In this document: positions 46,935 to 55,092 of the stretch, in pieces
Position numbering within the stretch: position 1 is the stretch's first letter
Layout of the letters: each line of letters begins with the position of its first letter
Made by a program: the position numbers and the translations under genes
The notes under the pieces: model-generated
The model's input: the letters and a program-made list of their open reading frames with translations, nothing else
What the model was told of the DNA's origin: nothing
Database searches by the model: none
Assembly: GCF_031501865.1 (NCBI RefSeq)
Contig: NZ_JARRCW010000002.1
Span: forward strand, 186,001-250,000
DNA from: Pseudovibrio sp. M1P-2-3
Lineage (GTDB): Bacteria > Pseudomonadota > Alphaproteobacteria > Rhizobiales > Stappiaceae
Direction of reading: 5' to 3'
DNA length: 64,000 nt

Positions 46935-48005
46935 ATGGAACAATTGATTGACAAGCTGCAGACTGTTCAAGTTAAGGACATTCATTGTAATCTTATGTAT
47001 GAGGGCATGGCTCGAAATTTGGATGAATTTGTCAGCCACCTCATCGCCGATGAAACTGATCTTAAAATGGCGGATCTAGCAGGAGTTAACTTATCAGAGA
47101 AGAACCTTACTGGAATTGATTTTACTTATGCAAATTTGGAAGGGGCTAAGTTTCAAAACAGCGATCTGAATGCATGTGCATTTAGTGGCGCGAACCTCAA
47201 AGGAGCCGACTTTACACGAGCACACGTAAAGCATGTAATGTTCCACGATGTGCAGGCTGACAATATCTCTTTTGCTGCCTCAAAGGTTGAAAACTCGACC
47301 TTTACTAAAGCAAATATGCTGAATGCTGACTTTGGAGCTTCTGAGCTGAACCGATGTAATTTATCAAATGCTATTCTTCCGCATAGTAAATGGCAAAGGG
47401 CTAAGATCCAAGAAGGGATCTTTCTCAACTCAGATCTTAATTCTTCAAACTTTAACAAAGCTCACCTTCACGAGAGCGACTTTCCAGGAGCCAATATGGA
47501 AAGCTGTATACTACGTGATGCCAAGGCAACTGGTCGGTCGTCTTTTGTAGGAGCAAAAATGCACTATATCAGTCCGCATGGATTTGAGTGTAGTGATGCA
47601 TACTTTGAAGAAGTGAGAACTGATCTTGTTAACTTGAAATGGCTAGTGGACCGGGGCGTTGTTCCAGAAAGCCGCCTGTTGGAAGTATCGATACCAGAGA
47701 TACAAGAAGAGGTAATGGCACTAGCTGACGATGAAGTTACCTTAATGAAAGAACAACTCGGAGCCAAATCCAGAATTGAATTGGTTACAAGCCTTACTCA
47801 TGAAATTAAGAGAATTTCATCCCACTTAGAAGACAACTCTGCATACACCAATAACACCAAAGATCATATTGGCAAGCGCGTACTCTCCAATATATTGGAG
47901 TATGCCAAAGGTACAAAACGAACACTATTCAATGTCCCTGAAAGAGGCCCATCAGACTTTGAAGGTCGGGCCACAAAGAAGGGTAATAGTCTAGGATACT
48001 CTTGA
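46935..48005 (+). CDS. Pentapeptide-repeat protein
   Basis: A 356-residue protein. Residues about 40-215 form a run of A(D/N)Lxx/F pentapeptides (ADLAGVNLSEKNLTG, ANLEGAKFQNSDL, ANLKGADF and so on), predicted to fold as a right-handed quadrilateral beta-helix. The remaining ~140 residues are helical and unrelated. Some members of this family mimic DNA and protect gyrase (Qnr, MfpA); others are effectors. With a type IVB system nearby, either is possible, and the sequence does not decide. It ends at a hairpin at 48012. Confidence 0.8.
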   Translation: MEQLIDKLQTVQVKDIHCNLMYEGMARNLDEFVSHLIADETDLKMADLAGVNLSEKNLTGIDFTYANLEGAKFQNSDLNACAFSGANLKGADFTRAHVKHVMFHDVQADNISFAASKVENSTFTKANMLNADFGASELNRCNLSNAILPHSKWQRAKIQEGIFLNSDLNSSNFNKAHLHESDFPGANMESCILRDAKATGRSSFVGAKMHYISPHGFECSDAYFEEVRTDLVNLKWLVDRGVVPESRLLEVSIPEIQEEVMALADDEVTLMKEQLGAKSRIELVTSLTHEIKRISSHLEDNSAYTNNTKDHIGKRVLSNILEYAKGTKRTLFNVPERGPSDFEGRATKKGNSLGYS

Positions 48006-48011
48006 TTTATA

Positions 48012-48045
48012 GGAACTGCCGTTTGCGTACACAAATGGCAGCTCC
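48012..48045. terminator. Bidirectional hairpin terminator
   Basis: GGAACTGCCGTTTG pairs with CAAATGGCAGCTCC (14 positions, two of them mismatches that become G-U pairs in one strand's RNA) between convergent genes ending at 48005 and 48119. Confidence 0.6.
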
Positions 48046-48118
48046 AGCCTTATACTCATCCGTGTACTTACCACGTTGGTTCCCATTCCTTATCTCCTCG
48101 TAATTTATGTTGTGTACG

Positions 48119-48964
48119 TCAGGGAAGAATGTATTTGTCCAGACCAATCGCCCATTCCCCGTGTGCATGTTCGGGTCGAAGTAAGAGTGTACGGGCTTTA
48201 TGTTTTGCGTTCAGCTGAGCTAGTTCTCTTAATGCAACCTCAGCCTCTAAATACTGAAGGGTTAGATTATACCCTTCTTTATTTGGCATCAAAAGGGAGA
48301 CATGCAGTGGCCACATTTTCAATGAACCCGGTTTCACAAACGGATCTACATATTTGAGAAACGTGGGGGTTACAAATGTTGTACTTTCGTGCTTGAGGCC
48401 ATACTTTTCCCACAAGTCCGCATCAATAACACATGTTCCAGTAATAAGTCTGTTGGCATATACATCTAAAGCTCCATTAGCTTTTTCGAAGTCCAACGCG
48501 ATAATTTCCTTAACGGCTCTTTGGAAAAGGGGCAGCTTTGCGTCAGTAGGTAAAAGGAGTAAGTCTGCCCCCGAAGTACCACTATACTTCACATTAAATG
48601 CTTGCTTAAATTTCCACCGGATAGGGTGATCATTGGGCAGTTTAACCTTTGCACCACCCGTACCGAGGATCATATCAAACGAGGTGGTTAGGCAGTTGAC
48701 TAAGCCCTCACATCTGGCCAAAAACTGGAGCCAACCTTGAGGTGCTAAACATTCCAGCGCCTTTTCCAACTTACCCATTGTCTCGTTCAGGTTTCTCTTT
48801 GGAACCTCCCAACACTTTCGCCGGGAATTCCATTTTGCACTAAGAGTTTTATTGAGGTACTGGCGAAAGGCTACGAACTCATAGGGCGTATAAACATGCA
48901 GCACAGTATCTGCATCAAATACAGATACTGCACCATAGCATTTGGGCAATTTATATTCAGACAT
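48119..48964 (-). CDS. Hypothetical protein with HARP-like N-terminal segment
   Basis: I chose ATG 48964 (MSEYKLPKCYG) with GGGAAGG just upstream; the frame is open to 48994. The ~281-residue product has an N-terminal piece (YEFVAFRQYLNKTLSAKWNS, then RRKCWEVP) resembling the small HARP/pre-SNF2 module that occurs with DNA-dependent ATPases, but no helicase motifs follow. The rest is unknown. Its promoter region carries the TAGGATAAAA/GTGATA block also found before ssb, so the two may be co-regulated plasmid maintenance genes. Confidence 0.5.
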   Translation of the reverse strand: MSEYKLPKCYGAVSVFDADTVLHVYTPYEFVAFRQYLNKTLSAKWNSRRKCWEVPKRNLNETMGKLEKALECLAPQGWLQFLARCEGLVNCLTTSFDMILGTGGAKVKLPNDHPIRWKFKQAFNVKYSGTSGADLLLLPTDAKLPLFQRAVKEIIALDFEKANGALDVYANRLITGTCVIDADLWEKYGLKHESTTFVTPTFLKYVDPFVKPGSLKMWPLHVSLLMPNKEGYNLTLQYLEAEVALRELAQLNAKHKARTLLLRPEHAHGEWAIGLDKYILP

Positions 48965-49007
48965 GCACCTTCCCATACAATAACTTTTATCCATAATAAT
49001 TAATGGA

Positions 49008-49031
49008 AATTATCACTTTTATCCTATATTG
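49008..49031 (-). promoter_or_regulatory. Candidate operator upstream of 48964 gene
   Basis: ATCACTTTTATCCTATATTG on the plus strand (minus: ATAGGATAAAAGTGAT) nearly matches the element 20-55 bp before ssb. Here it lies ~45-65 bp upstream of the 48964 start and ~60 bp upstream of the divergent ParA-like gene. Confidence 0.4.
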
Positions 49032-49092
49032 ATATAGAGACTAAGGCTACAATTTATCTAATAATAGGTAAAATAGAAGAGTAGGTTTTTGT

Positions 49093-49935
49093 ATGACAAA
49101 TGCTAGGTTTTTATCAACTATCATTGGATCCGATAAAGGAGGGGTTGGAAAGTCTACTATTGCAGAGCTCCTGGCCAACGCCTTTGATCGTAATAATGTT
49201 CGGCTCCAGATTGTTGAGATTGACAGACAAAGGAAATTGTCTGCAGCGTTAGGTCAGCAACGTATTAATTTGAGTATGGACCCAACACCAAAATTTGGTA
49301 CTCCAGAGAGTTTAGAGCAGTACTTTAACCCGGTTTTCAAGCACTGGTCTCTAGCATCTTCCTTAACGGATTTAGGGGCAAATGTTACTTCTCCAATTCT
49401 AAATTGGATCGAACACTTTGACTTAGATGACTTTGCACAGGAGGTTGGAATTTCATTTCGGTTTGCCGCCTGTACCACCCCTGATGATCAAGCCATTAAT
49501 TCCGCCTTAGAAGCCTATAAATCAGCAAAAAGAGCCCTAGGGAAGAATGCGAACTATTTTGTCATATTGAACCATACTGACTCAAATTCATCGTATGAAC
49601 CATTTAAGAAAAATGTAGACCTTGTTGAATTGAACAGGCTGGCGGAAGAAAACGAGCTCAGACTTTTAAAACTCCCCTATTGTAGAAGTTCACTATTCCG
49701 AATGTGTAGCAGCGAGCAAATAAGCCTGTTCAAACTTATCGACAAGTATAAGAAGTCAACTGCCAGCGAGCTTGCAAAAGAATTGGATATGGAACCACTT
49801 CTTTTGTTTCAAAATCTGAAACTACTCCTGAAATGGCTGACAGAAACCCAGAACGCTATTGCTCCACTTCTTGATTTCAACAAATCATTTCATCAGAATG
49901 AAGCCCGGCTTAGAGCAACTGCATTGAATGTCTGA
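49093..49935 (+). CDS. ParA/MinD-like ATPase
   Basis: A 280-residue P-loop ATPase. The deviant Walker A GSDKGGVGKSTIAELLANAF is at residues 13-32, followed by LQIVEIDRQRKLSAALG as switch/Walker A' region. It lacks the N-terminal DNA-binding domain of the ParA at 23456. The stop overlaps the next gene by 8 bp. Similar ATPases (TraL/StbB/MobD-like) work in plasmid stability or conjugation with a membrane partner, which matches the downstream membrane protein. No ParB partner is adjacent. Confidence 0.75.
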   Translation: MTNARFLSTIIGSDKGGVGKSTIAELLANAFDRNNVRLQIVEIDRQRKLSAALGQQRINLSMDPTPKFGTPESLEQYFNPVFKHWSLASSLTDLGANVTSPILNWIEHFDLDDFAQEVGISFRFAACTTPDDQAINSALEAYKSAKRALGKNANYFVILNHTDSNSSYEPFKKNVDLVELNRLAEENELRLLKLPYCRSSLFRMCSSEQISLFKLIDKYKKSTASELAKELDMEPLLLFQNLKLLLKWLTETQNAIAPLLDFNKSFHQNEARLRATALNV

Positions 49936-50440
49936 TAGAACCCAACTTCAGTTCATTGATGATAAAGAGTGGCGTGATTTTGAAGATTTTGTTCGGGCCA
50001 AGTATCCTGATCTTCGGTTGAAAGATCTATCTGACCAGACAGAGAACGAAGGGAAGTCTCAGCACTCACAGCTAAAAGGTCTGGCTCATATTGGACCTGT
50101 GATCTGGTGTCTATCTGTCACATTTTATTTTATTGCTTCCTTCTGTATGCTGGATAGCCGAACTTATATTCTTAGCGCCACAGTGCTCTTTATCGGGACT
50201 GCAGTGTGGCGACTGCTGAGAGCAAACACGATTAACATGGTTGAAGACTTGTTATGGTCGAACGTAATTCTGATGTTTGTTTTCAGCATAATTGTATGCT
50301 CAAGTCGCTCTTACCTTGGGGAAATTCTAATTTTTCCAATAGGGGCTGTCGCATTGTCTACTTTTGACATGATGAGATATCTCTATCGGCACCATCTGTT
50401 TATTTTAAAAAACCTTGGCAAAGAACACTCATTGGGATGA
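49928..50440 (+). CDS. Membrane protein, partner of ParA-like ATPase
   Basis: A 170-residue protein overlapping the ATPase stop by 8 bp. The N-terminal ~50 residues are soluble and acidic; then three to four transmembrane segments lie at roughly residues 55-72, 78-95, 112-128 and 132-150. No family recognised. The 3' end overlaps the convergent gene at 50400 by 41 bp. Confidence 0.6.
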   Translation: MSDRTQLQFIDDKEWRDFEDFVRAKYPDLRLKDLSDQTENEGKSQHSQLKGLAHIGPVIWCLSVTFYFIASFCMLDSRTYILSATVLFIGTAVWRLLRANTINMVEDLLWSNVILMFVFSIIVCSSRSYLGEILIFPIGAVALSTFDMMRYLYRHHLFILKNLGKEHSLG

Positions 50441-51065
50441 CTGATAGAGGCTTACACTTGAAGCTTTGAGAGTGTTCCAAGAGAAGTTGTGTGAGATTTG
50501 AAGCTTCACGAGTGTTCTTAACAAAGGCCGCTTGTATAGTGTTGGGAAGGATGAATTTATCGGGCCTACGCCACTCCCGCTCGTGAAGCCAACTCACCCA
50601 GCCAGTATTGTTAACTTGAAACCGAACCACTCTCCACAGTTCATCGCGTGGTACATTAAAGATCTCAAGTTCTTCATCGGAGAGATAGAGCACCGGCCGG
50701 ACGCCATTTTTGTACGCATACTTCTTTGTAATTGCTACGCCATAGGGTTCATAACGTGGTTTGCTGGGATCCGTATTCTCTGGTGTGAGGACGTACTTTA
50801 GAGATGAGAATGGTACATCCATAAAGCAAGTTGCCTTTCGGCTTCCCTTGACAAAACCTTTCTTCCTGCTGCTTCCCCAAATAACCCCCGTTTTCAAGAT
50901 TGATATGAGGTTATCAAAAGCTGAATAGTCATCATCTTTATTCGTGTTCTTGGTTAAGTGTAGTAAATACGGCGTAAGATCTGGTCTTGAGTTAAATGGA
51001 AGTTCATCAAATTGCGGCAATGGCATCTGGACCTCATTTACATTAAATAACTTACTTTTTACCAT
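50400..51065 (-). CDS. AbiGi-like/DUF2971-like abortive-infection candidate
   Basis: About 221 residues from ATG 51065 (alternative ATG 51026, MPLPQFDELP). The pattern YLLHLTKN ... LISILKTGVIWGS ... KATCFMDVPFSS ... YEPYGVAITKKYAYKNGVRP ... WLHEREWRRPD resembles the AbiGi and DUF2971 families. These share a start like ADP-ribosyltransferase-type proteins and an ExEWR motif, and some occur in phage defence. In AbiG the AbiGi gene is paired with AbiGii; no AbiGii-like partner is visible here. Family assignment is from motif memory. The 3' end overlaps the convergent membrane gene. Confidence 0.45.
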   Translation of the reverse strand: MVKSKLFNVNEVQMPLPQFDELPFNSRPDLTPYLLHLTKNTNKDDDYSAFDNLISILKTGVIWGSSRKKGFVKGSRKATCFMDVPFSSLKYVLTPENTDPSKPRYEPYGVAITKKYAYKNGVRPVLYLSDEELEIFNVPRDELWRVVRFQVNNTGWVSWLHEREWRRPDKFILPNTIQAAFVKNTREASNLTQLLLEHSQSFKCKPLSVIPMSVLCQGFLK

Positions 51066-51188
51066 GGGGGGGCGCGCACGGACGGAATTCGTGAGTGAGT
51101 AAGAAAGGCACCATTGCATAGAATATGTAGATTCCCATTAGCCTTAAAGTCCCAGATTAGCTCACAAGTTTTGCAGTTTCTGGCGAAA

Positions 51189-51494
51189 CTATTGACCACA
51201 CCAGGCTTCTATGATCCTCAAATACCTATTGGTTTCGGATTGCCGGATATGGGGCAGGGGGCTTGACAACGCCCTTTCAAACCCATGCCGCAACATCGCG
51301 CCTTTTTCGACTTTACCCTCAACAAACACCAGTGCGTCTGACAAGGCCTGACTACGCGGGTCCTCTTGAGTACAAATTTTTGCTGCATGTCGGAGTGTAA
51401 CCAAGACCGCATGTATCTCATGTTCATCAATGAGAGCCTCTGCCCAGTCTCCACCGAATGCGACGTTGCCAAGTTGCGTTTTTCGATCTACCAT
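51189..51494 (-). CDS. Hypothetical protein
   Basis: A 101-residue protein from ATG 51494, divergent from the Y-family polymerase fragment with ~50 bp between them. Helical, no domain recognised. It may be an uninterrupted neighbour from the ancestral polymerase locus, since it lies outside the transposon. Confidence 0.45.
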   Translation of the reverse strand: MVDRKTQLGNVAFGGDWAEALIDEHEIHAVLVTLRHAAKICTQEDPRSQALSDALVFVEGKVEKGAMLRHGFERALSSPLPHIRQSETNRYLRIIEAWCGQ

Positions 51495-51543
51495 AAGAAC
51501 AAAGTAGGAACATTAATTTTTGATTGCAATAGGCAAAACGACA

Positions 51544-51705
51544 ATGGCTCCGATTAGAACCATGTACATCGACATGGATGCATTTTTCAGTAGCGTTGAA
51601 CAACATTTAGACCCACTCTTGAGAGGAAAGCCGGTAGCTATCACCGCAGTGGAGGCTGAAAGCGGCTGTGTTGTTGCAGCTTCCTATGAGGCAAAGGCCC
51701 ATTAG
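51544..51705 (+). pseudogene. Y-family DNA polymerase (DinB/UmuC-type), first ~54 codons only
   Basis: [20 protein letters not shown] followed by RGKPVAI and [11 protein letters not shown] is the N-terminal palm segment of Y-family polymerases, with the catalytic Asp of IDMDAFF. The frame stops at TAG 51703-51705, just after the conserved ASYEAK motif, and the rest of the polymerase is not found in the window. The break coincides with the left end of the recombinase element, so insertion truncated the gene. The remaining right part has been lost or lies elsewhere. Confidence 0.82.
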
Positions 51706-51838
51706 AAAGCATCTATAATCTGCAAAATTCTTATACTTAGTATGCTGTTATATAATACCAATTAATATCATGAATTTAAAATAAGTCTTTGAATTACTAT
51801 GATGTCTGAAAGGTAATTCGAAGGTTATTGATTTCGTG

Positions 51839-53155
51839 ATGAAGCGTTTTAATCTTAATGCCTATATTGGAACCTTCCCAACACAACGGGTAGATAAAGA
51901 CTTCGTCATTCCTTCTTTTCAGCTTGTTCGGTCTGGCTGTTTGCTGGATAGTCCGCGAGATTTTTTGGTAGCCTTACAGGCGGGATATTTGGCCCGCTTT
52001 TATCTCTCCCACCAAGCAACAAAAGACTTTTATTGTTTACCTCACAAAGGCCAGGTCCCAAGAATCGGGCTGATTGGAAAAAGACGGCATTTGAGTGCGC
52101 GAACGCTTTCTACCTATCGGGACCATCTGCTCAAATTTTTAGTCTGGTGCGAAGTCCGCGGCAAAGAATGCGGTGATTATCAAAAATATGATCCGATCAA
52201 CCTAGCTTCGACTCGGGATCCTTTAGGCAAACGTGGAAGTCTTGAGGACTTCGAAGACGATATGCTGAATCGCCAAGAGTTCACGTCAAAGAACCGGGAG
52301 ATCCTTAAAGCCATTGGGATGGTGGTAAACAGTTATATTCTGTTCCTTGTTGCATATGATGTAAGAACAAGGCCTTTCATTCCCTATGAGTTTTCAATTC
52401 CGAAAACTTGGACTGCGGTTTCTGCTGCTCCCCCAAAGCAACCAGACATGCCGCTGTTGAGTGAACTCAAGGCATGGGTACGTGGCACACACGATCTGCG
52501 CTTTCGGGTGGTTAGAAGCATCATATGCTTTGGCGGGTTACGTCATCAGGAAGTCCTTTCTTTGACCCGAAGCCATATCCTTCCCCCAACTCAAGTCGAA
52601 ATGGATCCATCGAACCTCAGAGTTAAACTCCACCTCCTTGGGAAAGGGAATAAGTGGCGCACAACAACGCTTCCGAGGTTTGTCTATGACGACATTAGAG
52701 CGTGGATGACAACGGGGCGCCAAGAACTCGAACGTAAGTTATGGGAACGGCAGAAGATAAAGCTGGGCCGTGCGCAACCAGAGGAACCTATATTCATATC
52801 GATACGAAGGGATAGATTCAAAAAAGCAATGACAGCAGGTTTTGTTGACCGTGCCTTCTTGAATGTACCGTTCAAACACTGGAGCCCGCATACAGGGCGC
52901 CATGCTTTTGCAGTGAACCGTCTTACCGAATTGGTCCTACAGCAGATGAAGGGCCTGTCAAGGACCAGACTGTCTCCGAAAGAGGCTTTTGAGCGTGCAA
53001 TCCTAACGCAAGGCCCTTTGGAGGTCTTGCGCTTGGAGATGGGCCACTCAAGCGCTGAAACCACGGGACAATACATTCGCTACATGCGAGCAAGAGCGTT
53101 TGGTGACCAAGCCATTATAGGTCTTAAGGAAGACATCGAGGAGTTTTATTCATGA
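51839..53155 (+). CDS. Tyrosine recombinase A (TnpA-like)
   Basis: A 438-residue tyrosine recombinase with a full active site: Arg in FGGLRHQEVLSL (~235), Lys in LLGKGNKWR (~269-272), HTGRH (His ~351, Arg ~354), His in EMGHSSAET (~403) and the Tyr nucleophile in TGQYIRYM (~412). The N-terminal ~200 residues contain a SAM-like core-binding domain. ATG 51839 follows an in-frame GTG. The stop overlaps the next gene start by 4 bp (ATGA). It is probably the enzyme that cuts and joins the element ends. Confidence 0.9.
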   Translation: MKRFNLNAYIGTFPTQRVDKDFVIPSFQLVRSGCLLDSPRDFLVALQAGYLARFYLSHQATKDFYCLPHKGQVPRIGLIGKRRHLSARTLSTYRDHLLKFLVWCEVRGKECGDYQKYDPINLASTRDPLGKRGSLEDFEDDMLNRQEFTSKNREILKAIGMVVNSYILFLVAYDVRTRPFIPYEFSIPKTWTAVSAAPPKQPDMPLLSELKAWVRGTHDLRFRVVRSIICFGGLRHQEVLSLTRSHILPPTQVEMDPSNLRVKLHLLGKGNKWRTTTLPRFVYDDIRAWMTTGRQELERKLWERQKIKLGRAQPEEPIFISIRRDRFKKAMTAGFVDRAFLNVPFKHWSPHTGRHAFAVNRLTELVLQQMKGLSRTRLSPKEAFERAILTQGPLEVLRLEMGHSSAETTGQYIRYMRARAFGDQAIIGLKEDIEEFYS

Positions 53156-55092
53156 CCTTCGGTACAACCCCCTCAGACTATGTGATTTATAACTGTGACA
53201 AAACGCAGAAGTTGCACTTACGCCCGTTTTATAAAGGCAAACCCAAAGCGACTAGAAGTAACGACATCTATTATCCATTTGCTGGGCAACCTGAGTTGAT
53301 GCGCGACATTCGTATTGCTCTTGAGGCGCGCGCGAGCAAACTCACAAAACTCAGTAGTATGGGTGTATTTTTTTCAAGTTTTTTCACATTTTGCCATGAG
53401 AAAGGCTTAACCGACCTAGGTTTATCGGACCTCACGCAACATCTCATTAATGGGCACTCAGTCTGGCTCAATGAACGCGGCGTTTCCTATGGTCATCGCT
53501 CCATAATACATTCACAAGGCAATGCTCTGTTCGCTTATATTCAAGCGCGCATGAATGAACATGCTCCAGGTAAATACCCCAACCTTTCGACTAAAAAAGG
53601 AGCAGGTGTTCTTCCAATACAATATCCACGCAACAAAAAACCTAAAATTAGTCGAGCTGCTAAAGACATTAGCACCGACATGATGCCGCAAATCAAACAA
53701 TATTGCTTGGCCATGCTGGACAAAATTGATTCAGGAAACCCACTGATCTCTATCACCCCCGAATATGGCACAGACAAGTTCAATAAAGCACACGTTATGT
53801 TTGATTGCCTTAAATTTGAGGAGGTCGCCATTATCACCGGGAAAAGAAAAGGTTCCTGGTCCAAACAAAAGACAGACTGCTATCCTTGGAAAGGCAAGCC
53901 CAGTGTCTATCGAAACACAAATAAATTATGCCATGGGGGCTTTCAAGGCGATATTGTGGAGGCCTTATTTCCAACCTGCGAAGAAGCCACCGCCACACTC
54001 TTGCTGATCACTTTGGATACAGGGTTTACCGATGCTGCCAAGCAAATCAGTATCGATCCGATTATTGCAGCTGCAAAGAACAGGAAGGCACCGACTTCAG
54101 GTGAGTTTATTACCCTAGCAGCAGGTCAGTCGGGCGCTCGCCCGAAAACAGGAAACGATTATGTTTCCAGAGCCGTTAGCACTACAAAAGGTGGCGCTTA
54201 TTGGGCTATCAGGCGTATGCAAGGACGCTCTGAACGACTGCGTGCATTGGTTGCACAACATGTGGAGGCTCTTCGAGAAGAGGTATCAGGAAGGAGTGAT
54301 CATACCATTCCTTCCTTCAAGAAACTCACAAGTCAGCTTGCCATAATGACTAACATCTTGAACCGATGCCTGATCTATCGCAGTGGCGACGGCATACCTA
54401 GAAGTGCAACTGAGATCCCTGCTCCGACAATAGCCAGTTTTTTAAATCGAGCTGTGCCTGATAGCGGGCTGACATACTACGACACGCGCCACTTGTTTGC
54501 CCAAAAAGTCTTGGAGGAAACAAATAGTCTTTTCACTGTTCAAGAGGCTCTAGGGCACACAAACTTAATGACTACTATGGAGTATCTTCGATCCCGCGGG
54601 TTACGGGATCAGGCATATGAAACATATTCTCGTGCCACCGGAATAACCTACGACGAAATCTCTCAGAAATATATGATCAATGTGGCGGCAATCCGGGAAC
54701 GGTTCAAACATGGCGGTTCTAATCTTTCGGTGAGTTCCCGGGCCAAGTTCAACATGACGTGTGTGGGGGCTCGCTGTACCTCTCCTTTTGAGCCACCCGA
54801 CTTCGCAGATCCTAATAACTCCTGCAGGAATGGGGAACGGCAGTGTAATTCCAATAGGTGTATCCTGTGTCCACACTCCCTTTGGAACCCGCGTGAAGAT
54901 GGCTTTGCAACTTTAGCTGCTTGGGAACAGATGCGGCTCAAGCAGGAACATGCCCAGCAGCGGGATCCGGAATTACGCTATTGGCTGGAGCTTCAACTGG
55001 AAGCCTGGAACGGCCTGCTTACAGAATGCCCAGAAGACATAAGAAGGGCCGTTAAGGAGCTCGTTGCAAAAGAGGGTGGTGATGCACGCTGA
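53152..55092 (+). CDS. Tyrosine recombinase B (TnpB-like), first catalytic Arg missing
   Basis: A 646-residue protein. The C-terminal catalytic part has YYDTRHLFAQKVLEE (Arg ~446), EALGHTNLMTT (His ~469) and the Tyr of MEYLR (~478). At the place of the usual GLRxxE motif it reads LDTGFTDAAKQIS, without Arg. After the catalytic domain a Cys-rich segment (CVGARC ... CRNGERQC ... CILC) may bind zinc, as in Tn554 TnpB. It overlaps genes on both sides. It may be regulatory or work only together with the other recombinases. Confidence 0.85.
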   Translation: MTFGTTPSDYVIYNCDKTQKLHLRPFYKGKPKATRSNDIYYPFAGQPELMRDIRIALEARASKLTKLSSMGVFFSSFFTFCHEKGLTDLGLSDLTQHLINGHSVWLNERGVSYGHRSIIHSQGNALFAYIQARMNEHAPGKYPNLSTKKGAGVLPIQYPRNKKPKISRAAKDISTDMMPQIKQYCLAMLDKIDSGNPLISITPEYGTDKFNKAHVMFDCLKFEEVAIITGKRKGSWSKQKTDCYPWKGKPSVYRNTNKLCHGGFQGDIVEALFPTCEEATATLLLITLDTGFTDAAKQISIDPIIAAAKNRKAPTSGEFITLAAGQSGARPKTGNDYVSRAVSTTKGGAYWAIRRMQGRSERLRALVAQHVEALREEVSGRSDHTIPSFKKLTSQLAIMTNILNRCLIYRSGDGIPRSATEIPAPTIASFLNRAVPDSGLTYYDTRHLFAQKVLEETNSLFTVQEALGHTNLMTTMEYLRSRGLRDQAYETYSRATGITYDEISQKYMINVAAIRERFKHGGSNLSVSSRAKFNMTCVGARCTSPFEPPDFADPNNSCRNGERQCNSNRCILCPHSLWNPREDGFATLAAWEQMRLKQEHAQQRDPELRYWLELQLEAWNGLLTECPEDIRRAVKELVAKEGGDAR

